Below, one piece after another: positions 7,721 through 17,312 of a stretch of DNA of 64,000 nt. Both the position numbers and the translations under genes were made by a program. Every line of letters begins with the position of its first letter. The stretch's first letter is position 1. The stretch is taken from positions 1-64,000 of the forward strand of contig JANLTP010000095.1 of NCBI GenBank assembly GCA_031363055.1. The letters are read 5' to 3'. The DNA comes from JANLTP01 sp031363055 (GTDB lineage: Bacteria > Pseudomonadota > Gammaproteobacteria > Burkholderiales > Burkholderiaceae_E). A model generated the notes under the pieces. The model was not told the DNA's origin, did no database searches, and worked only from the letters and a program-made list of their open reading frames with translations.

Positions 7721-10700
7721 ATGATTCGCAGACTTATCGCGCTGGCTGTTGAACAGCCCTTGGTTGTCCTGTTTGCCATTCTTGGATTAGCCATTTTAGG
7801 CGTACATCTGGCCTCGGACTTGCCCATCGAAGCATTCCCGGACGTACAAGATGTACAGGTCCAGGTGATATCGCTAGCGCCTGGAATGGCCCCCGAGGAA
7901 GTCGAGCGTTCCGTATCGCAGCCCATCGAACGTGAGATGGCCGGTACACCACGAGCGTTTCGCACTCGATCCGTATCGATTACGGGACTGTCTGTCGTGA
8001 CCGTAACCTTCACCGAAAAGACCAATGATTACTTTGCGCGCCAACAGGTGACCGATCGTTTGTCCAATGTCACCCTGCCCACCGGTATTCAACCCGTACT
8101 AGCGCCGCTGTCGAACGCCATTGGAGAGGTATTTCGCTATGCACTCGAGGTGCCTGACAGCACCAGCGAGGCCGATGCACGATTGATTCAGGACTGGTTT
8201 GTTCGACCGTCGATTCGCGCAGTACCCGGCGTCGCCGACGTGGTTGGCTTTGGCGGCGCCATCAAAGAGATTCAGGTTCGTATAGATCCTTCGAAACTGG
8301 TTCGCTATGGGCTTACCCTCGCAGACGTACAAAAGGCGGTGGTCGGAGGCGGCGATAACGCTGGCGCAGGCATCATGAACCGTGGCGATCAGGGCTTCGT
8401 GATTCGGGCGATCGCCTTGTATCGATCGCCCGAGGACGTTGGTGCGACCGCCATCGCCGCCATTGACGGCAAGCCGATACGGGTCCGCGATGTCGCCGAG
8501 GTGGCCTTCGGCGAGAAAGTTCGCTCGGGTATTGTCAGCGTGACTCAACGCAATGAGAAGGGCGAAATTATTACGCAACGCGACCGCGCAGTTGAGGGAA
8601 TCGTACAAATGCTCAAGGGCGGCAACGCGGGTGATGTGACTGCAGCGGTACGTGAACGAGTCGCACAAATCAATGAGCGTTTGGCGCGCGAGCAACCGGG
8701 CGTGAAATTGGTCACGCTCTATCAGCGTACAGATCTGATTCAACACACGGTGCATACGGTTGTCCACAATATGTTGGTCGGTATCGTCCTGGTTGTCGGC
8801 GTTCTCTATCTCTTCTTAAGGCGCTGGATTCCAGCGCTGATTGTTGCCTCAATCATTCCATTTGCGCTGCTGACCGCGCTGGTCGGCATGCAGATCATGA
8901 ATGTTCCAGCCAACTTGATGTCATTGGGCGCGGTTGATTTCGGGGTAGTCGTCGATGGCGCCGTGGTGTTGGTCGAGGCCGTCCTTGCGATGCTTGCCGT
9001 GAATGAATCTGCTGTGGCTGACCCGCAGCGGCGTATCGACACCGTCCTCGATATCGGTGCCAAGACCGCGTCAGTGATTCTGTTTTCAATGACCATCATC
9101 GTCTGCGCGTTTGTGCCGATCTTTACCTTTGAGCGCGTCGAAGGCCGAATCTTCGAGCCGGTCGCGCTGACCCTGACGCTGGCATTGGTTGGCGGCCTCG
9201 CATTGACCTTGACCCTGGTGCCGGCGCTATTGTCAGTCGTATTGCGGCGGCGACCCATCGACGAAGTGCACCTGCGTTGGATGGATTCGGTGCGCAATGG
9301 CTATCAAGCAATATTGAAAGTTTTGATGCCGCGTGCGCGCTTATCGTTGACTTTGGCGGTCGGCGTGCTGGTATCAGCGCTCGCTGCGGTTCCGTTGCTA
9401 GGTACCGAGTTCTTGCCCAAGCTCGACGAAGGCAATATATGGCTCACGGTCGGTATTGATTCCTCATCGAGCCTCGAAAATAGCAAACGTATCGAGCGGG
9501 AAGTTCGACGGGCATTGCTGGAGTTTCCAGAAGTTCGGCAAGTGATCGGTCAGGTAGGACGCCCCGACGACGGCACAGACCCAAAGGGGCCCAATAATCT
9601 GGAGGTTCTGGCCGATCTTAACCCGCGTGAATCCTGGCGCTATCCGAGCAAAGAAAAATTAGTTGAGTCCATGAGTCTGCGCGTGCGCGCCGTGCCAGGG
9701 GTGCTGACCAATTTCTCGCAGGTGATTCAAGACAACATGGAAGAAGCGCTATCGGGCGCCAAAGGCGAGGTGGTTGTGAAAGTGTTTGGCGCCGACCTGC
9801 AGGTGCTAGAAGCCAAAGGGCGGCAGATCGCCGCCATCGTCGAGCAGGTTCGAGGCGCCGCCGACGTGGCGGCGCTTCCGATCAACGGCCAAGCCGAAGT
9901 TCGAATCATCTGGGATCGCGAGAAATTAGCGCGCTACGCACTCTCGCCAGCCGATGCCAATGCGTTGGTTCAGGTAGCGTTCGGAGGCAATTCAATTGCC
10001 ACCTTCTACGACGGCGAGCGGCGTCTCGACGTGACTTTGAGGCTCGCGCAGCAGGCCCGTAATACCATTGACGATATCGTCACGATGGCGGTTCCATTAC
10101 CGCCGATTGGCGACGCTGCGAAATCAGCCAGTGTACCCATTGGCGAACTCGGTACGGTGGTGATGAAACAAGGAGCAGCGCGAATCAGCCGAGAGGACGG
10201 CCAGCGAACAGTCACTGTCAAAATGAATTTGGTCAACCGTGATCTCGGCAGCTTTGTCGCGGAGGCGAGGCAGCGCGTCTTAGAGTTGGTTGTGTTGCCG
10301 CTCGGATATCGCCTCGAGTGGGGAGGGCAATTCGAAAATCAGCAGCGGGCGATGAAGCGATTGCAAACCATTCTGCCACTGACATTTGGCGCAATCCTCG
10401 CGCTGCTGTATCTGGCCTTTCGGGAATGGAAGCCCGCATTGCTGGTCTTGGCGGCGCTGCCGTTTTCGTTGCTCGGAGGTCTTGCAGCGCTGGCGCTGGC
10501 GGGCTTGCACCTTTCGGTATCCGCAGCAGTCGGGTTCATTGCAGTAGCGGGTATCGCGGTTCAAAACAGTCTAATTATGGTGCAGCAAATTCTTGACAAT
10601 TTGCGCGCTGGGCAGCTTGTTGCAGATGCGTTGATTGGTGCCGGTGTTGCGCGCATCAGACCCATCTTGATGACAGCGACCATCGCAAGTCTCGGATTAT

Positions 10701-10897
10701 TGCCAGCGGCGCTGTCGCAGGGCATTGGCGCCGAAACTCAACGCCCATTCGCCTTGGTGATTGTTGGCGGTGTTTTGACGGGTACCTTGGCGTCATTGCT
10801 GGTATTGCCGTTGTTGGCGAGTCTGGTGATGCGCGCCCGACCGGTGGTCAACACATCGGGCGACGGAGCGTTAGTGCTTGCAGGTTTACCCAAATGA
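7721..10897 (+). CDS. czcA: CzcA/CusA-type heavy-metal efflux RND transporter
   Basis: The inner-membrane proton-driven pump of the tripartite system, 1058 residues, which is the family length. An ATG at 7721 was chosen over a TTG two codons upstream. The HME-RND signature in transmembrane helix 4 is present (VDFGVVVDGAVVLVE), as are the opening ALAVEQPLVVLFAILGL and the periplasmic motifs GTEFLPKLDEGNIWLTV and GRPDDGTDPKGPNNLE. These place it in the heavy-metal (Co/Zn/Cd or Cu/Ag) branch rather than the multidrug AcrB branch. The signature normally continues VEN, while this one reads VEAVLA. Metal specificity is not resolvable by eye. Confidence 0.93.
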   Translation: MIRRLIALAVEQPLVVLFAILGLAILGVHLASDLPIEAFPDVQDVQVQVISLAPGMAPEEVERSVSQPIEREMAGTPRAFRTRSVSITGLSVVTVTFTEKTNDYFARQQVTDRLSNVTLPTGIQPVLAPLSNAIGEVFRYALEVPDSTSEADARLIQDWFVRPSIRAVPGVADVVGFGGAIKEIQVRIDPSKLVRYGLTLADVQKAVVGGGDNAGAGIMNRGDQGFVIRAIALYRSPEDVGATAIAAIDGKPIRVRDVAEVAFGEKVRSGIVSVTQRNEKGEIITQRDRAVEGIVQMLKGGNAGDVTAAVRERVAQINERLAREQPGVKLVTLYQRTDLIQHTVHTVVHNMLVGIVLVVGVLYLFLRRWIPALIVASIIPFALLTALVGMQIMNVPANLMSLGAVDFGVVVDGAVVLVEAVLAMLAVNESAVADPQRRIDTVLDIGAKTASVILFSMTIIVCAFVPIFTFERVEGRIFEPVALTLTLALVGGLALTLTLVPALLSVVLRRRPIDEVHLRWMDSVRNGYQAILKVLMPRARLSLTLAVGVLVSALAAVPLLGTEFLPKLDEGNIWLTVGIDSSSSLENSKRIEREVRRALLEFPEVRQVIGQVGRPDDGTDPKGPNNLEVLADLNPRESWRYPSKEKLVESMSLRVRAVPGVLTNFSQVIQDNMEEALSGAKGEVVVKVFGADLQVLEAKGRQIAAIVEQVRGAADVAALPINGQAEVRIIWDREKLARYALSPADANALVQVAFGGNSIATFYDGERRLDVTLRLAQQARNTIDDIVTMAVPLPPIGDAAKSASVPIGELGTVVMKQGAARISREDGQRTVTVKMNLVNRDLGSFVAEARQRVLELVVLPLGYRLEWGGQFENQQRAMKRLQTILPLTFGAILALLYLAFREWKPALLVLAALPFSLLGGLAALALAGLHLSVSAAVGFIAVAGIAVQNSLIMVQQILDNLRAGQLVADALIGAGVARIRPILMTATIASLGLLPAALSQGIGAETQRPFALVIVGGVLTGTLASLLVLPLLASLVMRARPVVNTSGDGALVLAGLPK

Positions 10898-11000
10898 CTT
10901 CGACACGTTCAATTTAAAGAAGTGCTTTTCTCACCATTTCTCATTAACGTTTTGACGCGTAATTCTCCAATCTTTTTTTTCAAAAAATCAGGATTTCAAA

Positions 11001-11462
11001 ATGAAACTCAGATCACTTCTATTCGTAACCTCAACCCTCTTGTGCAGCGTTTCGTTCGCGCAGAATTCGACGACCGCTCCAGCCGCCGCACAGTCGCCGT
11101 CGACCAAACCTGTTGCCGTAGCCGTTGCTGGCAGTGTCACTGCGTTGTGCCGGGATGGAACCACGTTCAGCGGTGATTCCAAGAGCGGCGCCTGTTCGGG
11201 CCACAAAGGCGTCAAAACCTGGACCAGCGACAAGGCTTCCAAGTCCGGTGATTCAAGCAACTCGAAGGCCGTCAGTCAAAAAGCTCCAGCCCCGATGGCT
11301 ACGGCTGCTGCCGGCGGCGGCGTCGGTAAAGTATGGGTCAACACCAAGTCGAACACCTAACATTGCGCTTCCGATCGTTACTACGTCCTGAAAATGGCTG
11401 GCCTTTATCCGGCTGGCCACGGAACTAATGGGGAGTCGCCAATTTGCGCGCTGGAATCGTGA
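11001..11462 (+). pseudogene. DUF3761-like exported protein interrupted by an in-frame TAA
   Basis: The open part (11001-11360, 119 residues) has a signal peptide (MKLRSLLFVTSTLLCSVSFA) and a DUF3761-like core TALCRDGTTFS...SGACSGHKGVKTW, then a linker and GKVWVNTKSNT. The stop TAA at 11358-11360 is followed in the same frame, without another stop until 11460-11462, by HCASDRYYVLKMAGLYPAGHG. Relatives known to me continue after VWVNT with a YHC...WYG...GK-type tail, so TAA most simply replaces a tyrosine codon (TAC or TAT). The protein is therefore either truncated by about 34 residues or dead. Function of the family is unknown; the location would be periplasmic. A poly-T run lies just upstream. 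Confidence 0.65.
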
Positions 11463-13041
11463 ACCGAGCCCTTACCGGACAGGCGACGTCGCGCGCCGAG
11501 GCAGCACGCTCCCACCAACGTCCATTCAGCGTGTCGGTTGTCCGCAAGGTGTAGTCTGCGGCCAGCCATGCCTCGATCCGCATTAGCACATTCGGGAAGC
11601 GCCGCGCGAAGTCATCTCGTTGGTCGGCATCCATGAACACGAGGTCGGGCCGCGCCGCACGTAGTTCGTCCGCTAGGCGCTCGACCTGTTGGGGCACAAA
11701 AGCACCCCAGAACACGCCGTTCGTCGACATCGCACGCTTGAGTCCGGTGGCGGATTGCAAGCCGTTCTGGTCGCCGATGGTCACCGACGTGCCACAGACG
11801 ATCGTCGCCGTCCGGGTGACTTCGCGCGCGATGTTGATCACCGCCTGATCTTTGGCAAGGTACGGCCAGTCCTCCGCCCGTATCCACCTGGAAACCAGAT
11901 GCGCGCCTTGTAGCGCCAGGCCCGCGACACAGAAGGCCAGTGCCAAGCGGGGCAGCCGATGGCCAAAGGCCGTCCGGTTCGCCGGCGCTACGCATCCGAT
12001 GGCGGCCAGCAGCCCCATCGGCCAGACCAGCAGTGGCATCTGGTATGCCCACCAGGAAAACTTCTGGGCGATGATCATCACGAAACCGCAGACCAGCCAT
12101 GCCAGCGCGCCGGCGACGACGCGTGCGAGCGGCGAGCGCGGTGCCCGCCACGCCGCGATCAACGCGAGCACGATCGCGGGTGCGAGCGGAAAGGTCGTCT
12201 TTGCCAGCCAACTGAGCGAGCCGAGCAGCCGCGTTATCGGCGCGCGTTCGGCCTCACCGAGCGCGAGTCGGGGATAGTCAAACGTGGTCCACCAGAAGGC
12301 ATCCCAGGCACCCTGCATGGCGAACCACACCAGCACCGGCACCCAGGCGACCAGAAATCCTGCCGCCGCGCAGACGAGCGCGACACCCAGGCGCCGGAGC
12401 AGCCGACGATCGATCGGCGTGCGGACCAGGAATACGGTGGCGGCGATCGCCAATGCGACCGGCGCCAGCACGAGCTTGAGTAGCGCAACGACGCCCGCGA
12501 GCGCACCGATGGCGGCCCAACGGAGCCGGGCCGGCGCGCCGGACGTTTCTGGACGCAACGCCAACAGCAGGATCGCCGACAGGGGTAGAACGACCCATTC
12601 CTCAATCTGTGCGACCTGGTCGTAGTTCGAGCGCAGCCAGGTAACCCCCAACGTGAACGGCACCGCCAGCAACCAGATCCAGCTCGCAGGCGAGGCGACG
12701 CGCGCGACCAGCGCGATGGTGGCGGCTGCTGCGCACATCCAGACCGCATAACCGGCAACCACCCGGGTCCATCCGAGACCGAGCAGTGCTTGCATCACCG
12801 CATACAACCCGAAAATGCCGGGCTGCTTGTTATCCCAAAGATCGACGTACAGCGTCGCGCCAGCGAGCATTTCGGTCGCATAGTCGAGGAACAATAACTC
12901 GTCGGTACTTGGCTTTAATTGAAACGCAATGGGAACGAACAACAGCCCGATGGCAAAAGCGATTGCCCAGCGCAATGTCTGGTTTGTTTTCCGAGGACTT
13001 GAGGCTCGCATGGTCCGCCAACTTTCGGCCTGAGCGAACAT
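11425..13041 (-). CDS. GT-C fold membrane glycosyltransferase (family 39-like)
   Basis: A 538-residue polytopic protein with about ten hydrophobic segments. The first periplasmic loop carries the GT-C acidic motif in PSTDELLFLDYATEMLAG, followed by LYVDLWDNKQPGIFGLY, which resembles lipid-linked sugar transferases of the PMT/ArnT superfamily. A soluble C-terminal domain follows residue 400. It would use a polyprenyl-phosphate sugar donor on the periplasmic face. An alternative start at 13011 (MRASSPRK) is equally possible; neither shows a clear ribosome-binding site. Its last 38 bp overlap the lost tail of the convergent DUF3761-like gene. Acceptor unknown. Confidence 0.75.
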   Translation of the reverse strand: MFAQAESWRTMRASSPRKTNQTLRWAIAFAIGLLFVPIAFQLKPSTDELLFLDYATEMLAGATLYVDLWDNKQPGIFGLYAVMQALLGLGWTRVVAGYAVWMCAAAATIALVARVASPASWIWLLAVPFTLGVTWLRSNYDQVAQIEEWVVLPLSAILLLALRPETSGAPARLRWAAIGALAGVVALLKLVLAPVALAIAATVFLVRTPIDRRLLRRLGVALVCAAAGFLVAWVPVLVWFAMQGAWDAFWWTTFDYPRLALGEAERAPITRLLGSLSWLAKTTFPLAPAIVLALIAAWRAPRSPLARVVAGALAWLVCGFVMIIAQKFSWWAYQMPLLVWPMGLLAAIGCVAPANRTAFGHRLPRLALAFCVAGLALQGAHLVSRWIRAEDWPYLAKDQAVINIAREVTRTATIVCGTSVTIGDQNGLQSATGLKRAMSTNGVFWGAFVPQQVERLADELRAARPDLVFMDADQRDDFARRFPNVLMRIEAWLAADYTLRTTDTLNGRWWERAASARDVACPVRARFTIPARKLATPH

Positions 13042-13306
13042 GGTTTACTGCAATCTCGCGAGTAACAGTGTGACTCGCGGAGCTAGTAACGGAGCAAATA
13101 ACGGCACAGATGCCGGAGGCGGTGCTCGTCGCATCCGCGCTTGAGCAAATATTCTGCCGAATCCGACGAGCAATTTGATGCTTTGGCCCCCAGCAATACA
13201 GAGAAATATTATGTCATCAGCGAACCTGTTTTTTTGCGGTCAGCAGCGATTAAGAAAAATATTCAGATCGTCATCAATCAAGATAAAAAATTCTGAAGCA
13301 CGCAAC

Positions 13307-14014
13307 TTACTGCATGAACCAACCGTGACTCACGACCATCGATTGCCCGGTCAGTGCGTTCGAAGGTAAATTGGCAAACAGCAGTGCCACTTCGGCGATG
13401 TCATCGGTCGTGGTGAACTCGCCATCGACCGTCTCTTTGAGCATCACGTTTTTGATCACGTCTGCCTCGCTGATACCAAGCGCTTTGGCTTGCTCGGGAA
13501 TCTGCTTTTCAACCAAAGGGGTACGAACAAAGCCGGGGCAGATCACATTAGCGCGCACGCCGTGCTTGGCGCCTTCTTTGGCGATTACTTTGCACAAACC
13601 AATCAGCCCGTGTTTGACGGTCACGTACGGCGCCTTCAACATTGACGCTTCCTTTGAGTGCACCGAACCCATATAAATGACGCTGCCACCCCGTCCGGAC
13701 CGATACATATGGGGCAAACAGGCCTTGGTCGTCAAGAAGGCACCGTCGAGGTGAATCGCGAGCATCTTCTTCCAATCGGCGAACGGATATTCCTCGGTCG
13801 GGTGAACAATCTGAATGCCGGCGTTACTAATCAACACATCGGCCCCGCCCCAGGCGGTAACCACCGCCGCAACGGCAGCGTTGACTTGCGCTTCATCGGT
13901 GACATTGGCGGCCACCGCCATCGCTGTGCCCCCTTTGGCATTGATCTCGGCGGCGCAGGTCTGTGCCGCTTCAAGGTTCAGGTCGGCAATCGCGACCTTG
14001 ACACCCTCGTTCGC
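13307..14014 (-). pseudogene. bdhA: 3-hydroxybutyrate dehydrogenase-like SDR, N-terminus deleted
   Basis: The frame reads as an SDR close to D-3-hydroxybutyrate dehydrogenase: NVTDEAQVNAAV, LISNAGIQIVHP, YMGSVHSKEASMLKAPYVTVKHG (Ser...Tyr-x3-Lys) and ICPGFVRTPLVEKQIP. The N-terminal Rossmann segment with TGxxxGIG, needed to bind NAD(H), is absent: family similarity starts only at ANEGVKVAIADLNLEAA. Upstream of that point the DNA reads as acetoacetate decarboxylase in another frame, with the switch inside GCGAAC (14014-14009). The intact enzyme interconverts 3-hydroxybutyrate and acetoacetate. Without the dinucleotide-binding motif this remnant should be inactive. Confidence 0.85.
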
Positions 14015-14521
14015 AAATACGCGCCGTACCATCGACATGAGGAATGATCTTGATCAAATAATTCGGCGCGCTGAGCCCAGCAAGCACCGCTGCACGATCC
14101 AATTCCTTGTATTTGTAACCCATACGTGCCGTAGCAACGCGCACTGCACCGTAATCGAGCGTACCCAGCAGGGTATCGCGCTCCACCGACAAGGATGGCG
14201 ATGCGAGCTTTTTGGGAAGCCCCAAAGCTCACGGCCGCCCGCGATCGGTGCGTCATCATTCAGATACATCGAGTGGACAAAGCCGCCAGTTTTGCCTTGA
14301 TACTTCACCGGAATCACTTGTCCCGATTCTGTGTAGTCGCCAAAACCGGTCGAGTCGGGCAGCCGGATGAACTCGTATTTCACGATCGGCTCAAAGACTT
14401 CAAGCGGCTCGGGCACTACCGCGCGTAATGCATCGAGATCGGTACGATAGGTGATGATCATGTATTCGCGATTGACGAACCGGTACGGCCCTGGCGGGAA
14501 CGACGGACTGGTCAATGGCAT
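14009..14521 (-). pseudogene. adc: Acetoacetate decarboxylase-like gene, frameshifted and C-terminally deleted
   Basis: The first frame gives MPLTSPSFPPGPYRF... to GGRELWGFPK, the family's start and its active-site region (the Schiff-base lysine lies in the PKK motif). At a CCCAAAAA run (about 14208-14222) one base is missing, and the family sequence continues in the next frame as PKKLASPSLSVERDTLLG...YKYKELD...YLIKIIPHVDGTARICE. Similarity stops there (about 14010), where dehydrogenase sequence begins, so roughly the last 70 residues are gone. The intact enzyme converts acetoacetate to acetone and CO2. Pairing with 3-hydroxybutyrate dehydrogenase is a common operon, here collapsed into one scar. 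Confidence 0.87.
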
Positions 14522-14598
14522 TGCGCCTTACGTCATCGATTTTATCGCAGAATATCATCGAATAAAGACAACGCGTGTACGCTCGATGCCTTTCTAAC

Positions 14599-15351
14599 TT
14601 AGCGAACCTGTTCCAATTCGACCTGATCCAATCGAACGAAGACCAGGCCGTGGCGCAGGAGTTCGAGCAAGACATCACTCAAGCCTTCGGCGGTCTGAGA
14701 CGAGGGCCTGTTCATATGCGCGATGATGACGTCGCCGGCCCGCACCTGTCGCATCCGTTCGGCGACGGCGGCCCGCGATAAAGTTGCCCCTGCGTCCGCG
14801 TTGATCGAAAAGCCTGCGATTCGATAGCCGAGGCGGCGAATCTCATCGGCGGCGCCTTGATCATATTCGGCGGTTGCGCCGCGATACCAGTGCGGTGGAA
14901 CGCCGGTCGCGCCCTCGATGGCTCGCGCGCCGTTCAGCACCTCGCGACGCAGATGCAACAGGTCTGGCTCGCCTCGAATGCCATAGACCGTGCGGCCAAC
15001 GCCAATGACAGCCGGGATGTGACTCTCGCCGTGGTCCTCGATGTCAAACAGGTCCAGATGGGTTCGCAATATCGACGTGCCGCGCGGGTTTTGGTCGAGC
15101 CATTTTTTGGTCGCAAATACGGTCGCCTGGATACGGTTGCGAATCAGGAACTCGATCAATTTTTCATCGAAGCCACCTGAACAAGCATCCAGGGTGAGCG
15201 CCACACGTCGATCCTGCGGAGATGACAGGACAATTCGATCGTGGATTTCACGGACAGGTCCCTGCGCCTGGGCGATCATTGCGCAGAGATACATCGCCAC
15301 GGCGAACCCTCGCAAAGGGCGAAACCTGGGACGTTGACGGTAGAGAGTCAC
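14599..15351 (-). CDS. Polysaccharide deacetylase (NodB-like) family protein
   Basis: A 250-residue secreted or membrane-linked protein with a divergent NodB fold: motif 1 as LTLDACSGGFDEKLI (family TFDDG), motif 2 as DIEDHGESHIPAV (family H-S/T-x3-H/P) and motif 3 as HWYRGATAEYD (family R-x-P-x). The final AGDVIIAHMNRP matches the family end. These enzymes are metal-dependent carbohydrate de-N-acetylases. The annotated start is a GTG at 15351, which gives a basic then hydrophobic signal (RFRPLRGFAVAMYLCAMIAQAQ); an ATG at 15294 would shorten it. It is divergent from an ArnT-like glycosyltransferase, so both may modify an envelope polymer (inference). Confidence 0.82.
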   Translation of the reverse strand: MTLYRQRPRFRPLRGFAVAMYLCAMIAQAQGPVREIHDRIVLSSPQDRRVALTLDACSGGFDEKLIEFLIRNRIQATVFATKKWLDQNPRGTSILRTHLDLFDIEDHGESHIPAVIGVGRTVYGIRGEPDLLHLRREVLNGARAIEGATGVPPHWYRGATAEYDQGAADEIRRLGYRIAGFSINADAGATLSRAAVAERMRQVRAGDVIIAHMNRPSSQTAEGLSDVLLELLRHGLVFVRLDQVELEQVR

Positions 15352-15694
15352 TGAAGACGCATTTGACGCAGTTCAATCATTGGCAATAGTCAGGTTCTAC
15401 GGCAAGTCCTCGTCGGTCCATGTCGCACTAATAATACCAAGTAGAAATACGCAGTAGAGATACCCAGTAAAGATACCCAGTAAAGATACCAAGTAATGAC
15501 GGATAGCTTGGCCTCTGTAAGAAGTGGGACTGCGTGTGTTCAGTCAGTTTCGAGTAAGCAATGTTGGGTCACTGACGACGTCAACGTACTTCATCCGAAT
15601 CGGTGTTAACTTTCGCCACCGCATTCCATTCGCTGAACCATTCCCCAAGGTCGTGGTGGTCGTAAGTGATCGCCCAGTCGATCGACTGATCCAA
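15352..15694. other. 343-bp intergenic region between divergent genes, with a 13-bp minisatellite
   Basis: This gap separates the deacetylase (minus) from the glycosyltransferase (plus). It is AT-richer than its neighbours and holds the 13-bp tandem repeat at 15435-15499. An open frame runs through 15524-15694 ahead of the glycosyltransferase, but it has no membrane or domain character and was not accepted as coding. Promoters for both genes must lie here; none could be assigned with confidence. Confidence 0.6.
15435..15499. repeat. Five 13-bp tandem units, intergenic
   Basis: Units at 15435-15447, 15448-15460, 15461-15473, 15474-15486 and 15487-15499 follow the consensus TACCCAGTAAAGA; units three and four are identical. 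The unit length is not a multiple of three, as expected outside coding sequence. Confidence 0.92.
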
Positions 15695-17296
15695 ATGAAC
15701 GAACCCAATGCACCGAGCCGCGCGACCTACATTGCGCTGGCTCTGACCGCCACTGCCTGGCTCGTGATCGGGCTGGTCCAACGCGAGCCCTGGAAAGCCG
15801 ACGAAGCGTACAGTTTCGGCCTGGTATTCAGCTTCTTCGAAACCAATCAGTGGCTGGTCCCGACCTTGGCCGGCGAACCGTTTCTGGAAAAACCGCCGCT
15901 CATTTTCTGGATCGCCGCTGCACTAGCCCGACTATCTGGCAGTCTGGTGCCGATTCATGAAGCCGCGCGGCTCTCGAACGTCCTGATCATCATCAGCACA
16001 TTTGTCATGTTGGCCATCGCCGGCTCGCGAGCGTTCGGTCGGGTGGGGGCTGGTGCGGCGGTGGGCTTGTTGGCCGGAGCACCGGCATTTCTGATTTTCT
16101 CGCGCTACCTGACTGCCGACCTGGGCTTGTTCGCGGGCGCCGCTCTGGTGAGCCTGGGTTTGATTTCACTGACTCGGCAAACCCGTGACGCAGGTGTTCT
16201 ACTCGGGCTCGGTGCCAGCGTGGGCTTGATGTCGAAGGGACTTTTACTTCCCGGCGCGACTGGCCTCGCCTGTTTGATATTGATGATCGTCTCGCCGATT
16301 GCCAGAAATCGCGCCAATCTGCGTCAACTGGCGATCGCCTTTGGGGTGTTCCTGGTGTTGGGACTTGCCTGGCCGATGGCGCTGTTGATTCGTAGTCCGA
16401 ATCTGTTTTGGGTCTGGTTTTGGGATAACAACTTTGCCCGGTTCATCGGTGCGAACCGACTGGGACCCGCCAATGATCGTTGGCATACGCTGGGCATCAT
16501 GTCGCTGGTACTGCTGCCCGTTTGGCCGTTCGCCGTCGCGGCGGTGGCGCGATCGGGCTCGAGCCTGCGCAACAGTCCGATCGTCGGGCCGCTGATTTTT
16601 GCACTATGCTGGATCGGGCTGCTATTGGCGTCGTCGACCAGTCGCGCCGGCTACGCATTGCCGGCGCTGGTACCGCTGGCGATCGTCGGCGCAGCAGCGA
16701 TCGTCGATATCCAGGCGCGCGAGCGCAAGTGGCTCAAACTCGTACTCGGCTGGGGTGCAATCGCCATCGTCGCTGGCATCGTTGGTGCGAAGTTGTTTTT
16801 CACTTATCGACATCCGTTCACCGTTGTCGGCGCCGGATCGTTTTCCGCTGCGACGCTGGTGCTTGCGGCAGCAATTGCGTTGGCCTGGGGTTTATCGGTC
16901 CGGTCCGGTGCGAAGCCGTCGGCATTGACGCTTTGGGTCGCCATGCTGACCGTATCGTTCGCCGTCGCCGCCTCGTTGTTTTTACCTGGCGCCAATCAGA
17001 AGTCGGGGTTTCGTGGGGTATTCGGCGAGCTGGCGGCCCATATCGATCGCCGCGCCAACTGCATTGCGAGTCGCGGTCTTGGCGAGCCGGAGCGCGCCAT
17101 GCTGCACTACTACGCCGGGATTCGCACACGACGATTCGAAATCAATGTGGCTAACGCAGAATCCTGCGCGGTGTGGATCGAACAACAACGAGCCGTCGAC
17201 GACTCGGGGCAATTCGGATGCATCGGCGCTGCCGAGGTCTGGTCCGGCTCTCGGCCGGAGGATCATGCTTCCGTGTTTCGAGTCTGCGCTCGATAG
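15695..17296 (+). CDS. ArnT-like membrane glycosyltransferase
   Basis: From the ATG at 15695 this is a 533-residue polytopic protein. It shows the ArnT/PMT hallmarks: first helix, then the acidic loop REPWKADEAYSFGL, then VPTLAGEPFLEKPPLIFW (family GE.YLEKPPL.YW), and the later LGLAWPMALLIRSPNLFWVWFWDNNFARF. Such enzymes move a sugar from undecaprenyl phosphate to lipid A, LPS core or other envelope acceptors on the periplasmic side. The longer frame from 15524 adds 57 residues before the first helix with no family resemblance. No arn operon genes are adjacent, so L-Ara4N transfer is not implied; the donor sugar is open. Confidence 0.85.
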   Translation: MNEPNAPSRATYIALALTATAWLVIGLVQREPWKADEAYSFGLVFSFFETNQWLVPTLAGEPFLEKPPLIFWIAAALARLSGSLVPIHEAARLSNVLIIISTFVMLAIAGSRAFGRVGAGAAVGLLAGAPAFLIFSRYLTADLGLFAGAALVSLGLISLTRQTRDAGVLLGLGASVGLMSKGLLLPGATGLACLILMIVSPIARNRANLRQLAIAFGVFLVLGLAWPMALLIRSPNLFWVWFWDNNFARFIGANRLGPANDRWHTLGIMSLVLLPVWPFAVAAVARSGSSLRNSPIVGPLIFALCWIGLLLASSTSRAGYALPALVPLAIVGAAAIVDIQARERKWLKLVLGWGAIAIVAGIVGAKLFFTYRHPFTVVGAGSFSAATLVLAAAIALAWGLSVRSGAKPSALTLWVAMLTVSFAVAASLFLPGANQKSGFRGVFGELAAHIDRRANCIASRGLGEPERAMLHYYAGIRTRRFEINVANAESCAVWIEQQRAVDDSGQFGCIGAAEVWSGSRPEDHASVFRVCAR

Positions 17297-17312
17297 TCGA
17301 CGCATTGGTTTT

